Source: Strix aluco (Eukaryota > Chordata > Aves > Strigiformes > Strigidae). From it: a stretch of DNA of 64,000 nucleotides. The stretch spans positions 42,949,533-43,013,532 of the forward strand of contig NC_133970.1 of assembly GCF_031877795.1 (NCBI RefSeq), written 5' to 3'. Shown here one piece after another: positions 54,587-63,001 of the stretch (within the stretch, counting starts at the first letter, position 1; the number at the start of each line of letters is the position of its first letter). The notes below the pieces were generated by a model, which saw only the letters and a list, made by a program, of their open reading frames with translations, was not told the DNA's origin and did no database searches. The translations under genes and the position numbers were made by a program.

Positions 54587-54767
54587 GGAAATATAGTGGC
54601 TGGACTTGGGCAGCAGGGAAGGCGCCCCACCATCCTTTGGTGGTCCTAGCTGTTCCCAAAGTCTCCACACTTTCCACTGACGAACCCAAAATCTAAAGTA
54701 GTGAGCAAAAGGAACCGGTCGACCCTGTAATCTTTGTGCACAAAAAGTCCGGACGAAGACACAGGAC

Positions 54768-54775
54768 GTGTAAGT
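54768..54775 (+). promoter_or_regulatory. Candidate major splice donor of ERV-His
   Basis: GTAAGT at 54770-54775 is a full intron-side donor consensus in the leader between PBS and gag. It could make spliced messages for the cysteine-rich ORF and env. Confidence 0.55.
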
Positions 54776-54947
54776 ATATTTGGAAATCCGTTCGGTTGGG
54801 GTTGGTGATCCTGAAGCGTTGCATGTGAGTGGTTCCAGTGGAACCAAGCGAGTGCGGACCCTCAGTAGTGCGGTTCCCATAGCCCGCGAGGGCGTGGGCC
54901 ACGAACCAGGGGAACGTGTGTGAGTGAGAAAGAGTGCGCTTCGGAAG

Positions 54948-56441
54948 ATGGGACAGGGGAAAAGCAAGCCCCCTGGTCCCATGGGTGGAGGGCCCCCTGT
55001 GCGGTTGCCCCCTATCCCGCCTGATAGTCCCTTAGGATTAATGTTGACAAATTGGAGGGATTTTTCAAAAAGCAAAGGAAAGAATAAAGCAAAAATGATC
55101 CATTTTTGTATGGAAATTTGGGGAGGTCAGAATATTAAGGAAGAACATGTCTTCTGGCCAATCTTTGGGTCTTTTGAAAATTGGGTATGTGAGGCCCTAA
55201 ACACATATGTCAATTCTAAGGAACCGGTTAATCCGGAGGAGAGTGATTATGCTAACATGTGGATGGGATCAGGAGCCAAAAGCTATCTGTTTGCCCTAAA
55301 AGAAAAGGGGGGTGGGAAAAACGATAAGAAAAAACGAGACAAAGAAGAGGTTCCCTTATTACCCCCACCTTATATACCACCCCCACCACCTATTGCCAAT
55401 CCACCACCCTCAGCCCCTGAGGAAACTGAGAGCGACTCTGGAACTTCCTCAGACACCCCCAGAAGTTCCAGAAGGGCAACTAGAAGTCAGGCAAAACAAC
55501 AAAAATTATATCCACTCCGGGAGACACCAATGGGGGGACCACAACCAGGGATAGGATTTGTATCTATACCCCTTAACTCAGGGGATGTTAGGGAATTCAA
55601 AAAAGAAATGGGAAACTTGATAGAAGATCCTTTGGGGGTTGCTGAAAGGATTGATCAATTCCTAGGTCCTAACACCTATACCTGGGATGAAATGCAGTCT
55701 ATTTTGAGTATACTATTTACTGCAGAAGAAAGAAATATGATCAGAAGGGCCGGAATGAGAATATGGGATGCCCAGCATGTACAAGGTCCTTTTGCAGATG
55801 AAAAATGGCCCATACAGCGACCAAATTGGGACCACCAAAACCCAAACCACAGAACTCATATGCAGGACCTAAGGACTATTATTATTCAAGGCATCCAAGA
55901 ATCTGTGCCCAGGGGGCAAAATATAAACAAAGCCTTTAATGAGAGGCAGAAAAAAGAGGAAAGCCCCACCGATTGGTTAGAGAGGCTGAGAAAAAGCCTC
56001 CAGATGTATTCAGGATTGGATCCGGACACCCAAGTGGGACAGGCATTGCTGAAAACTCAATTTGTAGCCAAATCTTGGGATGACATAAGAAAAAAATTAG
56101 AAAAGATGGACAACTGGCAGGACCGGGGGTTAGATGAGTTATTGCGAGAGGCTCAGAAAGTGTACGTCCGGAGGGATGATGAAAATCATAAGAAGCAAGT
56201 CAGGATGATGGTGGCAGCTGTCCGGGAGGGACAAAAAGGCCCAAGGAATCAGACACCTCCTCGTACACTAGGAAAATATGGGGATTTCCTAAAAGAAAAC
56301 CCCAGATTCAGGACAGAAAAAACTGAAGGAATGATAAGACGAAGAGAACAGGGCACCTGTTTCTATTGTTGTGCCCGAGGACACATAAAAAGGGAATGCA
56401 GGAAGCGGCTGCGGGACGAAAGAATGTTCAAGGAAGATTAG
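54948..56441 (+). CDS. gag: Gag polyprotein of ERV-His
   Basis: Gag forms the virus particle. The ATG at 54948 gives MGQGKS, a myristoylation-type matrix start; the frame is open a little upstream but without an ATG. About 497 residues follow, close to gammaretroviral Gag size. The matrix spans about residues 1-120, followed by a Pro-rich linker with the late-domain motif PPPY (near 55363) and a Ser-rich stretch with RSSRRATRSQ. The capsid covers about residues 200-430, with the major homology-type block ESPTDWLERLRKSLQMYSG. The nucleocapsid has one zinc knuckle, CFYCCARGHIKREC (about 56361-56402), and a basic tail. The stop is a UAG in frame with pol. No break is seen. Confidence 0.95.
   Translation: MGQGKSKPPGPMGGGPPVRLPPIPPDSPLGLMLTNWRDFSKSKGKNKAKMIHFCMEIWGGQNIKEEHVFWPIFGSFENWVCEALNTYVNSKEPVNPEESDYANMWMGSGAKSYLFALKEKGGGKNDKKKRDKEEVPLLPPPYIPPPPPIANPPPSAPEETESDSGTSSDTPRSSRRATRSQAKQQKLYPLRETPMGGPQPGIGFVSIPLNSGDVREFKKEMGNLIEDPLGVAERIDQFLGPNTYTWDEMQSILSILFTAEERNMIRRAGMRIWDAQHVQGPFADEKWPIQRPNWDHQNPNHRTHMQDLRTIIIQGIQESVPRGQNINKAFNERQKKEESPTDWLERLRKSLQMYSGLDPDTQVGQALLKTQFVAKSWDDIRKKLEKMDNWQDRGLDELLREAQKVYVRRDDENHKKQVRMMVAAVREGQKGPRNQTPPRTLGKYGDFLKENPRFRTEKTEGMIRRREQGTCFYCCARGHIKRECRKRLRDERMFKED
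56439..56441 (+). promoter_or_regulatory. gag-pol readthrough stop (UAG)
   Basis: gag ends at TAG followed by GGGTGTCAGGGG, and the pol frame is the same frame (both positions divisible by 3) and open at once. This is the gammaretroviral arrangement in which a few percent of ribosomes read through UAG to make Gag-Pol. Confidence 0.88.
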
Positions 56442-59400
56442 GGGTGTCAGGGGCTCTATTTGCTGGGGACCCAAAAACATAAGGAGCCCTTGATAAAAGT
56501 TAAGGTAGGTCCCCAGCAACAGGAATTCGAGTTCCTGGTAGATTCAGGGGCTGAAAGATCCACTATCCAGATAATGCCCCAGGGCTGTAAAGTATCATCT
56601 GAAACGGCCCAAGTTATAGGAGCCAAGGGAGAACCCTTTGAAGTACCCATTATCAAAAATATAGTATTTGAAACACATTCCAAATTTGGGATGGGATCAT
56701 TATTATTAGTCCCTGAGGCTGATTACAATTTATTGGGTAGAGATCTAATAATAGAATTAGGAATTAATTTGGAAGTAAAAAATAAAGAACTAAAGATTAG
56801 ATTATGCCCCCTTCGAGTGGAAGATGAAAAGGAAGTTAACCCAGAGGTATGGTATACCCCAGAAACGATTGGTAAGCTACAGATACCTCCATTTTCAGTA
56901 ACCATTATTAATCCGGAGGTACCTATACGAATCAAACAATATCCAATTCCACCAGAAGGAAAGTGGGGGCTAAAGCCTGAGATTGAAAGGTTACTTGAAA
57001 AAGGCCTTTTAGAACCATGTATATCCCCCTTTAACACTCCCATCCTACCCGTAAAGAAATCAGATGGGTCTTATAGATTAGTGCATGATTTAAGGGAAAT
57101 TAACAAAAGAACCGTAACTCGATTCCCCATAGTGGCTAATCCTTATACCTTGCTTAGTAGGATAGGGCCAGAAAATCACTGGTATAGTGTAACTGATTTA
57201 AAAGATGCCTTCTGGGCTTGCCCCCTGAGTGAGGAAAGCCGAAATTATTTTGCCTTTGAATGGGAAGATCCTGAAACCCACCGTCGACAGCAATTAAGGT
57301 GGACGGTCTTACCTCAAGGATTTACCGAGTCACCGAATTTATTCGGGCAAGCATTGGAGAAAATTCTCCAAGAATATGTGGTAAATGAAAATACCATCTT
57401 GATCCAGTATGTGGATGATCTTTTAATTGCAGGAAAGGAGGAAGCAATAGTAAGGCAAGAAAGCATTAAATTATTAAACTTCCTGGCTCTAAAGGGACTG
57501 AAGGTATCACGATCCAAGCTACAATTTGTGGAAGAAGAAGTTAAATATCTGGGGCATTATTTATCAAAAGGAGAAAAGAGAATAGATCCCGAACGAATAA
57601 AAGGGATATTGTCAATACCCCCTCCTACAAATAAAAAGCAGATAAGACAATTATTGGGTCTGGTCGGGTATTGCAGACAATGGATTGAAAATTATAGCAG
57701 CAAAGTAAAATTTTTGTATAATAAATTGAGCCAGGATAACCTGCTAAAATGGACCATGGAAGATGAACAACATTTGGAACAACTGCGAAAAGATCTTATA
57801 ACTGCCCCAGTACTAAGCTTACCTGACCTAAAAAGACCCTTTTCCCTCTTTGTTAATACTGATGAGGGAACTGCCTATGGAGTCCTTACCCAGGACTGGG
57901 CAGGGAAAAAGAAACCAGTAGGATATCTGTCTAAGTTACTAGACCCGGTTAGCAAGGGTTGGCCCACCTGCCTACAAGCAGTAGTAGCAGCTGCACTCCT
58001 GGTAGAAGAAGCAAATAAAATAACTTTTAATGGAGAATTAAGGGTTTTATCGCCTCATAACATTCAGGGCATCTTGCAACAAAAGGCAGAAAAATGGGTC
58101 ACAGATTCCAGGCTTTTAAAATATGAAGGAATATTGATTGATTCCCCAAAACTATCCCTGGAAGTCACAACCCTCCAGAATCCAGCCCAGTTCCTGTACG
58201 GAGAACCCTGGGACTCACAGTTGATACATGATTGTTTCATAACCATAGAAAGTCAAACTAAAATTAGACCAGATTTGGAAGAGGAAGAACTAGGAGAAGG
58301 AGAAAAATTATTTGTGGATGGCTCGTCACGAGTAGTGAATGGGAAAAGAAAATCAGGATATGCAATTATTAAAGGACCAAATCTCAAAGTATTGGAATCA
58401 GGACCATTAAATCATTCCTGGTCAGCCCAGGCGTGTGAATTATATGCAGTGCTAAGAGCTTTGGAATATCTAAGAAATAAAGTAGGAACTATATTTACCG
58501 ACTCTAAGTATGCATATGGAGTAGTGCATACCTTTGGGAAAATATGGGAAGAAAGAGGATTAATAAATTCACAGGGAAAGGACATAATCCATCAGGAATT
58601 AATAGTGCAGATATTAAAAGCTCTACGGGGTCCAAAAGGAATTGCAGCGGTACATCTAAAGGGACATCAAAAAGGAGTGGATATCCGAAATAGGGGAAAC
58701 AATGTAGCTGACCAAGAAGCAAAAAGAGCGGCCCTAAAAGACTGGACCCCAGTTGATACTCTTAGCCACGATACCTCAGAGGTAAAGAAATACAGATTGT
58801 ATAGCTTCACCCTACAGGAGAAAGCTAAATTAAAGGAGATGAACGTAAAAGAAAACCAGGAGGGACATTGGAATCTCCCCGATGGGAGAACTATTCTACC
58901 AAAAACACTTGCACTAGAAACTTTGCAAAGGTTTCACGATCAGACTCATTGGGGAGTACAAGCATTAGTAGACCAATTTGCTACTAAATATATGAGCATT
59001 GGAATATATAATTTGGCAAAACGAGTAGTAGAAGACTGCCTAATTTGCAAAAGGGTCAATAAAACCCAAGTTAGAGAAAGACCACTGGGTGGCAGACAGC
59101 TTGCCCACAGACCATTTGCTAACATTCAGATAGATTTTACTGAGCTACCAAAAGTGGGAAGATATAAATATTTGCTAGTGATAGTAGACCACCTAACTCA
59201 TTTTGTAGAGGCTTTCCCCACTGTTAGAGCAACTGCTCACACAGTAGTAAAAATACTGTTGGAAAACATAATACCAAGATATGGAATGAGTGAAGTTATT
59301 GACTCAGATCGAGGTCCCCACTTTGTGTCTAAAATAATACAGGAGGTTTTGGTGGCAATGGGAACAAAATGGGAACATCATACACCATGGCATCCCCAAA

Positions 59401-59840
59401 GTTCGGGGAAAGTAGAGAGGATGAATGCAGAAATTAAGAAACAGCTCACCAAACTAATGATGGAAACCCGGTTATCCTGGGTGAAGTGTTTACCACTCGC
59501 ACTACTTAATTTGAGAACTAGACCTAGGGCTGATCTTGGGATTTCACCTTTTGAGATGCTATACGGAATGCCTTATGATTTAGAGGAACCCCAAGACCAT
59601 CCTAGAGTGAGAGACCAGAAATTAAACTCCTATATTATAAACTTAATGAAATATCGAAATGAATTATGGAAAAAGGGAATGGTGGTGCAAAGACCTCCTC
59701 TGGACTTGGCTATTCATAAAATCCAGCCAGGAGACTGGGTATTAATTAAATCATGGAAGGAATCATCATTAACCCCTCAATGGGACGGACCTTACCTTGT
59801 ATTGCTTACCACAGAGACTGCTGTCCGAACTGCTGAATGA
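56442..59840 (+). CDS. pol: Pol of ERV-His: protease, reverse transcriptase, RNase H, integrase
   Basis: Made as a readthrough fusion to Gag, 1132 codons after the UAG. Protease: catalytic LVDSGAERST near 56535-56565 and the C-terminal LLGRDLI block near 56733. Reverse transcriptase: TDLKDAFWACPLSE, LPQGFTESPN and the catalytic YVDD at 57408-57419. RNase H: LFVDGSSRV (near 58308), CELYAVLRALE, FTDSKYAYGV. Integrase: zinc domain with HDQTHWG and CLICK, core IDFTELP, DSDRGPHFV, GKVERMNAE (complete DDE), then the SH3-like QPGDWVLIKSW block. A TGA at 59838-59840 ends the frame inside the last strand of the SH3-like domain, while the same frame stays open and family-like for about 33 more codons, so the tail is probably lost by a nonsense change. 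Everything else is intact. Confidence 0.95.
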   Translation, partial: GCQGLYLLGTQKHKEPLIKVKVGPQQQEFEFLVDSGAERSTIQIMPQGCKVSSETAQVIGAKGEPFEVPIIKNIVFETHSKFGMGSLLLVPEADYNLLGRDLIIELGINLEVKNKELKIRLCPLRVEDEKEVNPEVWYTPETIGKLQIPPFSVTIINPEVPIRIKQYPIPPEGKWGLKPEIERLLEKGLLEPCISPFNTPILPVKKSDGSYRLVHDLREINKRTVTRFPIVANPYTLLSRIGPENHWYSVTDLKDAFWACPLSEESRNYFAFEWEDPETHRRQQLRWTVLPQGFTESPNLFGQALEKILQEYVVNENTILIQYVDDLLIAGKEEAIVRQESIKLLNFLALKGLKVSRSKLQFVEEEVKYLGHYLSKGEKRIDPERIKGILSIPPPTNKKQIRQLLGLVGYCRQWIENYSSKVKFLYNKLSQDNLLKWTMEDEQHLEQLRKDLITAPVLSLPDLKRPFSLFVNTDEGTAYGVLTQDWAGKKKPVGYLSKLLDPVSKGWPTCLQAVVAAALLVEEANKITFNGELRVLSPHNIQGILQQKAEKWVTDSRLLKYEGILIDSPKLSLEVTTLQNPAQFLYGEPWDSQLIHDCFITIESQTKIRPDLEEEELGEGEKLFVDGSSRVVNGKRKSGYAIIKGPNLKVLESGPLNHSWSAQACELYAVLRALEYLRNKVGTIFTDSKYAYGVVHTFGKIWEERGLINSQGKDIIHQELIVQILKALRGPKGIAAVHLKGHQKGVDIRNRGNNVADQEAKRAALKDWTPVDTLSHDTSEVKKYRLYSFTLQEKAKLKEMNVKENQEGHWNLPDGRTILPKTLALETLQRFHDQTHWGVQALVDQFATKYMSIGIYNLAKRVVEDCLICKRVNKTQVRERPLGGRQLAHRPFANIQIDFTELPKVGRYKYLLVIVDHLTHFVEAFPTVRATAHTVVKILLENIIPRYGMSEVIDSDRGPHFVSKIIQEVLVAMGTKWEHHTPWHPQSSGKVERMNAEIKKQLTKLMMETRLSWVKCLPLALLNLRTRPRADLGISPFEMLYGMPYDLEEPQDHPRVRDQKLNSYIINLMKYRNELWKKGMVVQRPPLDLAIHKIQPGDWVLIKSWKESSLTPQWDGPYLVLLTTETAVRTAE

Positions 59841-59887
59841 GGTTGGACCCATGCCCGCTTAATAAAAGGACCTATCACTAACTCTTC

Positions 59888-60589
59888 GTGGAAAATCACC
59901 AGCCCGGTTGGAGACTTGAAATTAAAATTCCAGAGGACTTAATGGACTTGGACCCTTACAGGATTGAGTATTTACCTAACCCTTATTACTTAGATGATGG
60001 ACTTATAAGTAATGATGATGTTAGAATAAGGTGTGGAAATAAGTACTGTAATTGTCATCCCTTTGTATGTTATACCTGTAAGGTATGCAAGGAAAGGTGG
60101 TGGACTCATTGTGTTAAAGGATACCCTCCCCGAGGGGTTTGCATTTCCTGTTATAAATTGCAAAGGGAAATCACTAATTGGACATTAACCTGCAAAATAT
60201 TTAAAGGAGAATTAACCTCGGGATCAAAAGAATGGTGGGATATATTTACAAAAGGAATTGAACCAAATTTTTATTGTTATCACCCGAATGAACCAAAGCC
60301 TTTTGTAGCGGAAATCACTGAGAGCCTCTGTCGTAAGCTCATCAGTAAAGTCCGCTGTGACGTTCCTGAAATTAAACATACAAATTGGAGATCCTATTTT
60401 ACAAGACAGGATCTTAGACGGCGAGCGTTTCCTCCTGAAGAGCATCCTTGCTGCCGAGAAGATGGTACACCTCGTGGCTCGAAGCACCCGAGTCGACGAA
60501 CGAGGCAGAGGGAAAGACGACTGTGGAGGAAGGAGCCGTCCAACTGGAGCGTTGCTGAGATGCTGGCAGAATTACCACGGGATTGGTAA
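59888..60589 (+). CDS. Cysteine-rich accessory ORF between pol and env (ERV-His)
   Basis: An open frame of 233 codons; upstream stop at 59879-59881, and the first ATG is at 59942, so an unspliced product would start at residue 19, while a spliced message could supply another start. Residues 49-88 form a Cys cluster: C-x4-C-x-C-x4-C-x2-C-x2-C, then x3-Trp-Trp, x12 and C-x2-C, likely zinc-binding. A block GELTSGSKEWWD is at 107-118. The C-terminus has an arginine-rich stretch (residues 202-215) and a leucine-rich tail (222-229, VAEMLAEL) resembling a nuclear export signal. No signal peptide or membrane segment. Residues from about 159 overlap the env frame, and from about 192 the ATG-started env leader. 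The related ORF of ERV-Trp lies at the same position. An RNA-binding or transactivating regulator (Tat-, Rev- or Rem-like in layout) is my inference. Confidence 0.8.
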   Translation: MENHQPGWRLEIKIPEDLMDLDPYRIEYLPNPYYLDDGLISNDDVRIRCGNKYCNCHPFVCYTCKVCKERWWTHCVKGYPPRGVCISCYKLQREITNWTLTCKIFKGELTSGSKEWWDIFTKGIEPNFYCYHPNEPKPFVAEITESLCRKLISKVRCDVPEIKHTNWRSYFTRQDLRRRAFPPEEHPCCREDGTPRGSKHPSRRTRQRERRLWRKEPSNWSVAEMLAELPRDW

Positions 60590-62501
60590 AGAAAAATGGG
60601 TGAATAACATACTTTTAACCCTGTCTGCATTTCACAGGAATCAACGCAGAGGGAATCTGGTATACAGGGGAACATCATCTCAAACCTTGCATATCATAAT
60701 TGTAATATTGTTATGGCTAAAATTAAGTTATTGTACTGCAGAACTGGAAACACACCAACCTTTTAAATGGTCCCTAACCAGATTAGATGGTAAAATCTTA
60801 CGTACATCAACTGTACCAGGGGCTCCAAGCTTCATTGTGGGATTGTGTGATCTAACGGGAATAGACCACTGTGGTAAAATTTTGAATTTAACAGGATTTT
60901 ACATGTGTCCTAGTTCCAACCGAGGGAAACCATATTGTAATTACCCTGGCCATTATTTTTGTGCCTATTGGGGCTGTGAAACTATCGCTTCTGATTGGGC
61001 TCCAGGAGGGGGACCAGATCAGTATCTTAAAGTAGGATTTGGTCCAGCTGGGTGTACACCACCTTGGAAAGGTCCCTCAGGAGAGATGCTCTCTAAAGGA
61101 ACATGTTCATATATATATATTAATATAAAAAAAACAGAAGACCCAGGGTGGATCCTGGGAAGAACCTGGGGAATTAGACATTGGGAACCTGGAGCAGATC
61201 GGGGAAATCTTATAACAATTAAGAAAGAAATTGCACCTAATGAAACCCCAGAACCCATTGGACCAAATCTGGCAATTTCTACTATTAATGTTAAAAACAA
61301 TACCACTAATTACCAGGGAAAGTATACCCAACCCACTAATTTGACCTCTGAAATCAATATATATGGATATAGTACTCTATGGAAAATTATGCAAGCTAGT
61401 TATGGGATACTAAACAAAACCAAACCTGAGTTAACGAAAGACTGTTGGTTATGTTATAATATTAGGCCACCTTTTTATGAGGCTGTAGGAATGACTGCTA
61501 AAGCTAAAAGAGTAAATGGAACTAACCCTGCACGGTGCATATGGAAAAAAGGAAAGGACCAGACACAGGGACTCACTTTGTCCCAAGTAACAGGTAAAGG
61601 GAGATGCATTGGAAAGGTCCCCACCCATAAAATGCATCTCTGTGGAGCAAAAATATCAAAAAACGAGAGACCTGCACAGTGGCTGATTCCCGCCGCTAAC
61701 ACGAAATGGATATGTTCAAACATTGGGATCACCCCGTGTATATCTCTTGTTGCATTTAACGAAAGCAGTGAATACTGCATTCAGGTATCAATAATACCAC
61801 GTATTACTTACCATCCTAGCGAATATATTTATGATCAGCATATAACCCCTGAACATCATTTAGTAAAACGAGAACCAATCACTGTCCTTACCATTGCTAC
61901 TCTTCTCACCATCAGTGGCATAGGCGCAGGAACAGGAATCGCCTCCTTAGTAAACAATCAAAAAGAAATGAAGGCACTCCGAGTAACAGTAGACGAAGAT
62001 CTCGGTAAAATTGAGCTAGCGATTGATGGATTGGTAAAGTCATTAAGATCCTTATCTGAGGTAGTAATGCAAAATAGAAGGGGATTAGATCTCTTGTTAC
62101 TACAAGGAGGATTATGTGTAGCACTCAAGGAAGAATGTTGTACTTATGCAGACCATACAGGGGTAACAATTGATACAATGACTGAGTTACGAAAGAGGTT
62201 AGAACAACGGAAACGGGAAAGAGAGGCTCAACAGAGCTGGTATGAATCCTGGTTCAATTATTCCCCTTGGCTAACAACTTTGCTTTCGACTATAGCTGGC
62301 CCTCTGCTGTTGCTTATTTTGGGATTAACTTTTGGACCATGCATTTTTAACAAACTAATTACAATTGTAAAAAGTCGCTTGGAAGCTGCACACTTAATGC
62401 TTGTTAGAGCTAAATACGAACCACTCCGAGGAGATATGGAAATGGAAGAAAGCTTGAATTTGAGTCAACAAGAATTAGAAAGGTTTAGTGAACAAAATTA
62501 A
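60462..62501 (+). CDS. env: Env of ERV-His with unusually long leader
   Basis: The frame is open from 60357 or earlier but its first ATG is at 60462, giving 679 residues. The first 75 or so residues are polar and Arg-rich; the hydrophobic signal core (LHIIIVILLWLKL) lies near 60687-60725, so the leader is about 90 residues. The surface subunit has many Asn-glycosylation sites and the CWLC disulfide-exchange motif at 61443-61454. Cleavage after LVKR at 61871 releases the transmembrane subunit: fusion peptide region TISGIGAGTGIASLV, heptad segment MQNRRGLDLLLLQGG, C-x6-CC at 62115-62141, anchor LLSTIAGPLLLLILGLTF (about 62278-62335), and a long tail. CWLC with C-x6-CC is the gammaretroviral pattern. 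The frame is intact. Confidence 0.93.
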   Translation: MVHLVARSTRVDERGRGKDDCGGRSRPTGALLRCWQNYHGIGKEKWVNNILLTLSAFHRNQRRGNLVYRGTSSQTLHIIIVILLWLKLSYCTAELETHQPFKWSLTRLDGKILRTSTVPGAPSFIVGLCDLTGIDHCGKILNLTGFYMCPSSNRGKPYCNYPGHYFCAYWGCETIASDWAPGGGPDQYLKVGFGPAGCTPPWKGPSGEMLSKGTCSYIYINIKKTEDPGWILGRTWGIRHWEPGADRGNLITIKKEIAPNETPEPIGPNLAISTINVKNNTTNYQGKYTQPTNLTSEINIYGYSTLWKIMQASYGILNKTKPELTKDCWLCYNIRPPFYEAVGMTAKAKRVNGTNPARCIWKKGKDQTQGLTLSQVTGKGRCIGKVPTHKMHLCGAKISKNERPAQWLIPAANTKWICSNIGITPCISLVAFNESSEYCIQVSIIPRITYHPSEYIYDQHITPEHHLVKREPITVLTIATLLTISGIGAGTGIASLVNNQKEMKALRVTVDEDLGKIELAIDGLVKSLRSLSEVVMQNRRGLDLLLLQGGLCVALKEECCTYADHTGVTIDTMTELRKRLEQRKREREAQQSWYESWFNYSPWLTTLLSTIAGPLLLLILGLTFGPCIFNKLITIVKSRLEAAHLMLVRAKYEPLRGDMEMEESLNLSQQELERFSEQN

Positions 62502-62506
62502 GAAAT

Positions 62507-62520
62507 AGAAAAGGGGGGAT
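62507..62520 (+). other. Polypurine tract of ERV-His
   Basis: AGAAAAGGGGGGAT directly precedes the 3' LTR. Confidence 0.93.
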
Positions 62521-63001
62521 TGTGATAGATTGGGTGGGTTTGTTCACTAAAATGTCAGCAGGATAAGGTGCTTGTTTGCTTGGCAGGATATGCTGGGGGC
62601 CTCTTGGTGGGTGAGACCCAGATGTCGTTTGGCCTGCTTAATCAGCCCCCACAGGTCTGGTCTCCACCCAGATGCCGTTAGGCTTGCTTAATCAGACCCC
62701 ACAGGTCAAGTCTCCACCCAGATATTGAGAGGATCGAATAAGGAAGATTGAGAACCTCCATCCCTGCGACCCCCTAGTAGCAAAACGAACATGCGCAGAG
62801 TATACCGAAAGAAACTACGTCAACCGGGAAGAAGACTGTATATAAAAAGGGACTGTAAAAAGGGAAGAGGGCCGCCGTTGATGGAGCGGAGACTCCCCGG
62901 CTGCCCAGCGCTGATTTTTGCTCGCTAACTTTGCTTGCTGAAATTATAATAAATTCTGATTGGGTTGGAAACTTTTGGTCTCGTTTTCTCAACATATAAC
63001 A
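62521..63001 (+). repeat. 3' LTR of ERV-His
   Basis: Identical to the 5' LTR by eye except for one fewer 50-bp unit. TATATAAA at 62839-62846 and AATAAA at 62948-62953. GCAG follows at 63002-63005. Confidence 0.95.

Larger units (their letters stand above)
54035..63001 (+). mobile_element. ERV-His: very young gammaretrovirus-like provirus
   Basis: An 8.97-kb provirus with LTRs of 531 and 481 bp, PBS for tRNA-His, gag and pol in one frame divided by a UAG, an accessory cysteine-rich ORF, an open env and a clean polypurine tract. Apart from one additional 50-bp repeat unit I read no difference between the LTRs, so integration is recent. The only clear defect in a standard gene is a possible early stop in the integrase tail. 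Confidence 0.95.

Noticed and set aside
54338..55075. Minus-strand frame of 245 codons across the 5' LTR and leader of ERV-His
   Set aside because: An antisense gene (as in HTLV-1) came to mind, but the frame covers the LTR, PBS and gag start, shows no domain, and in the 3' LTR is reduced to 73 codons. Chance openness is the simpler reading.
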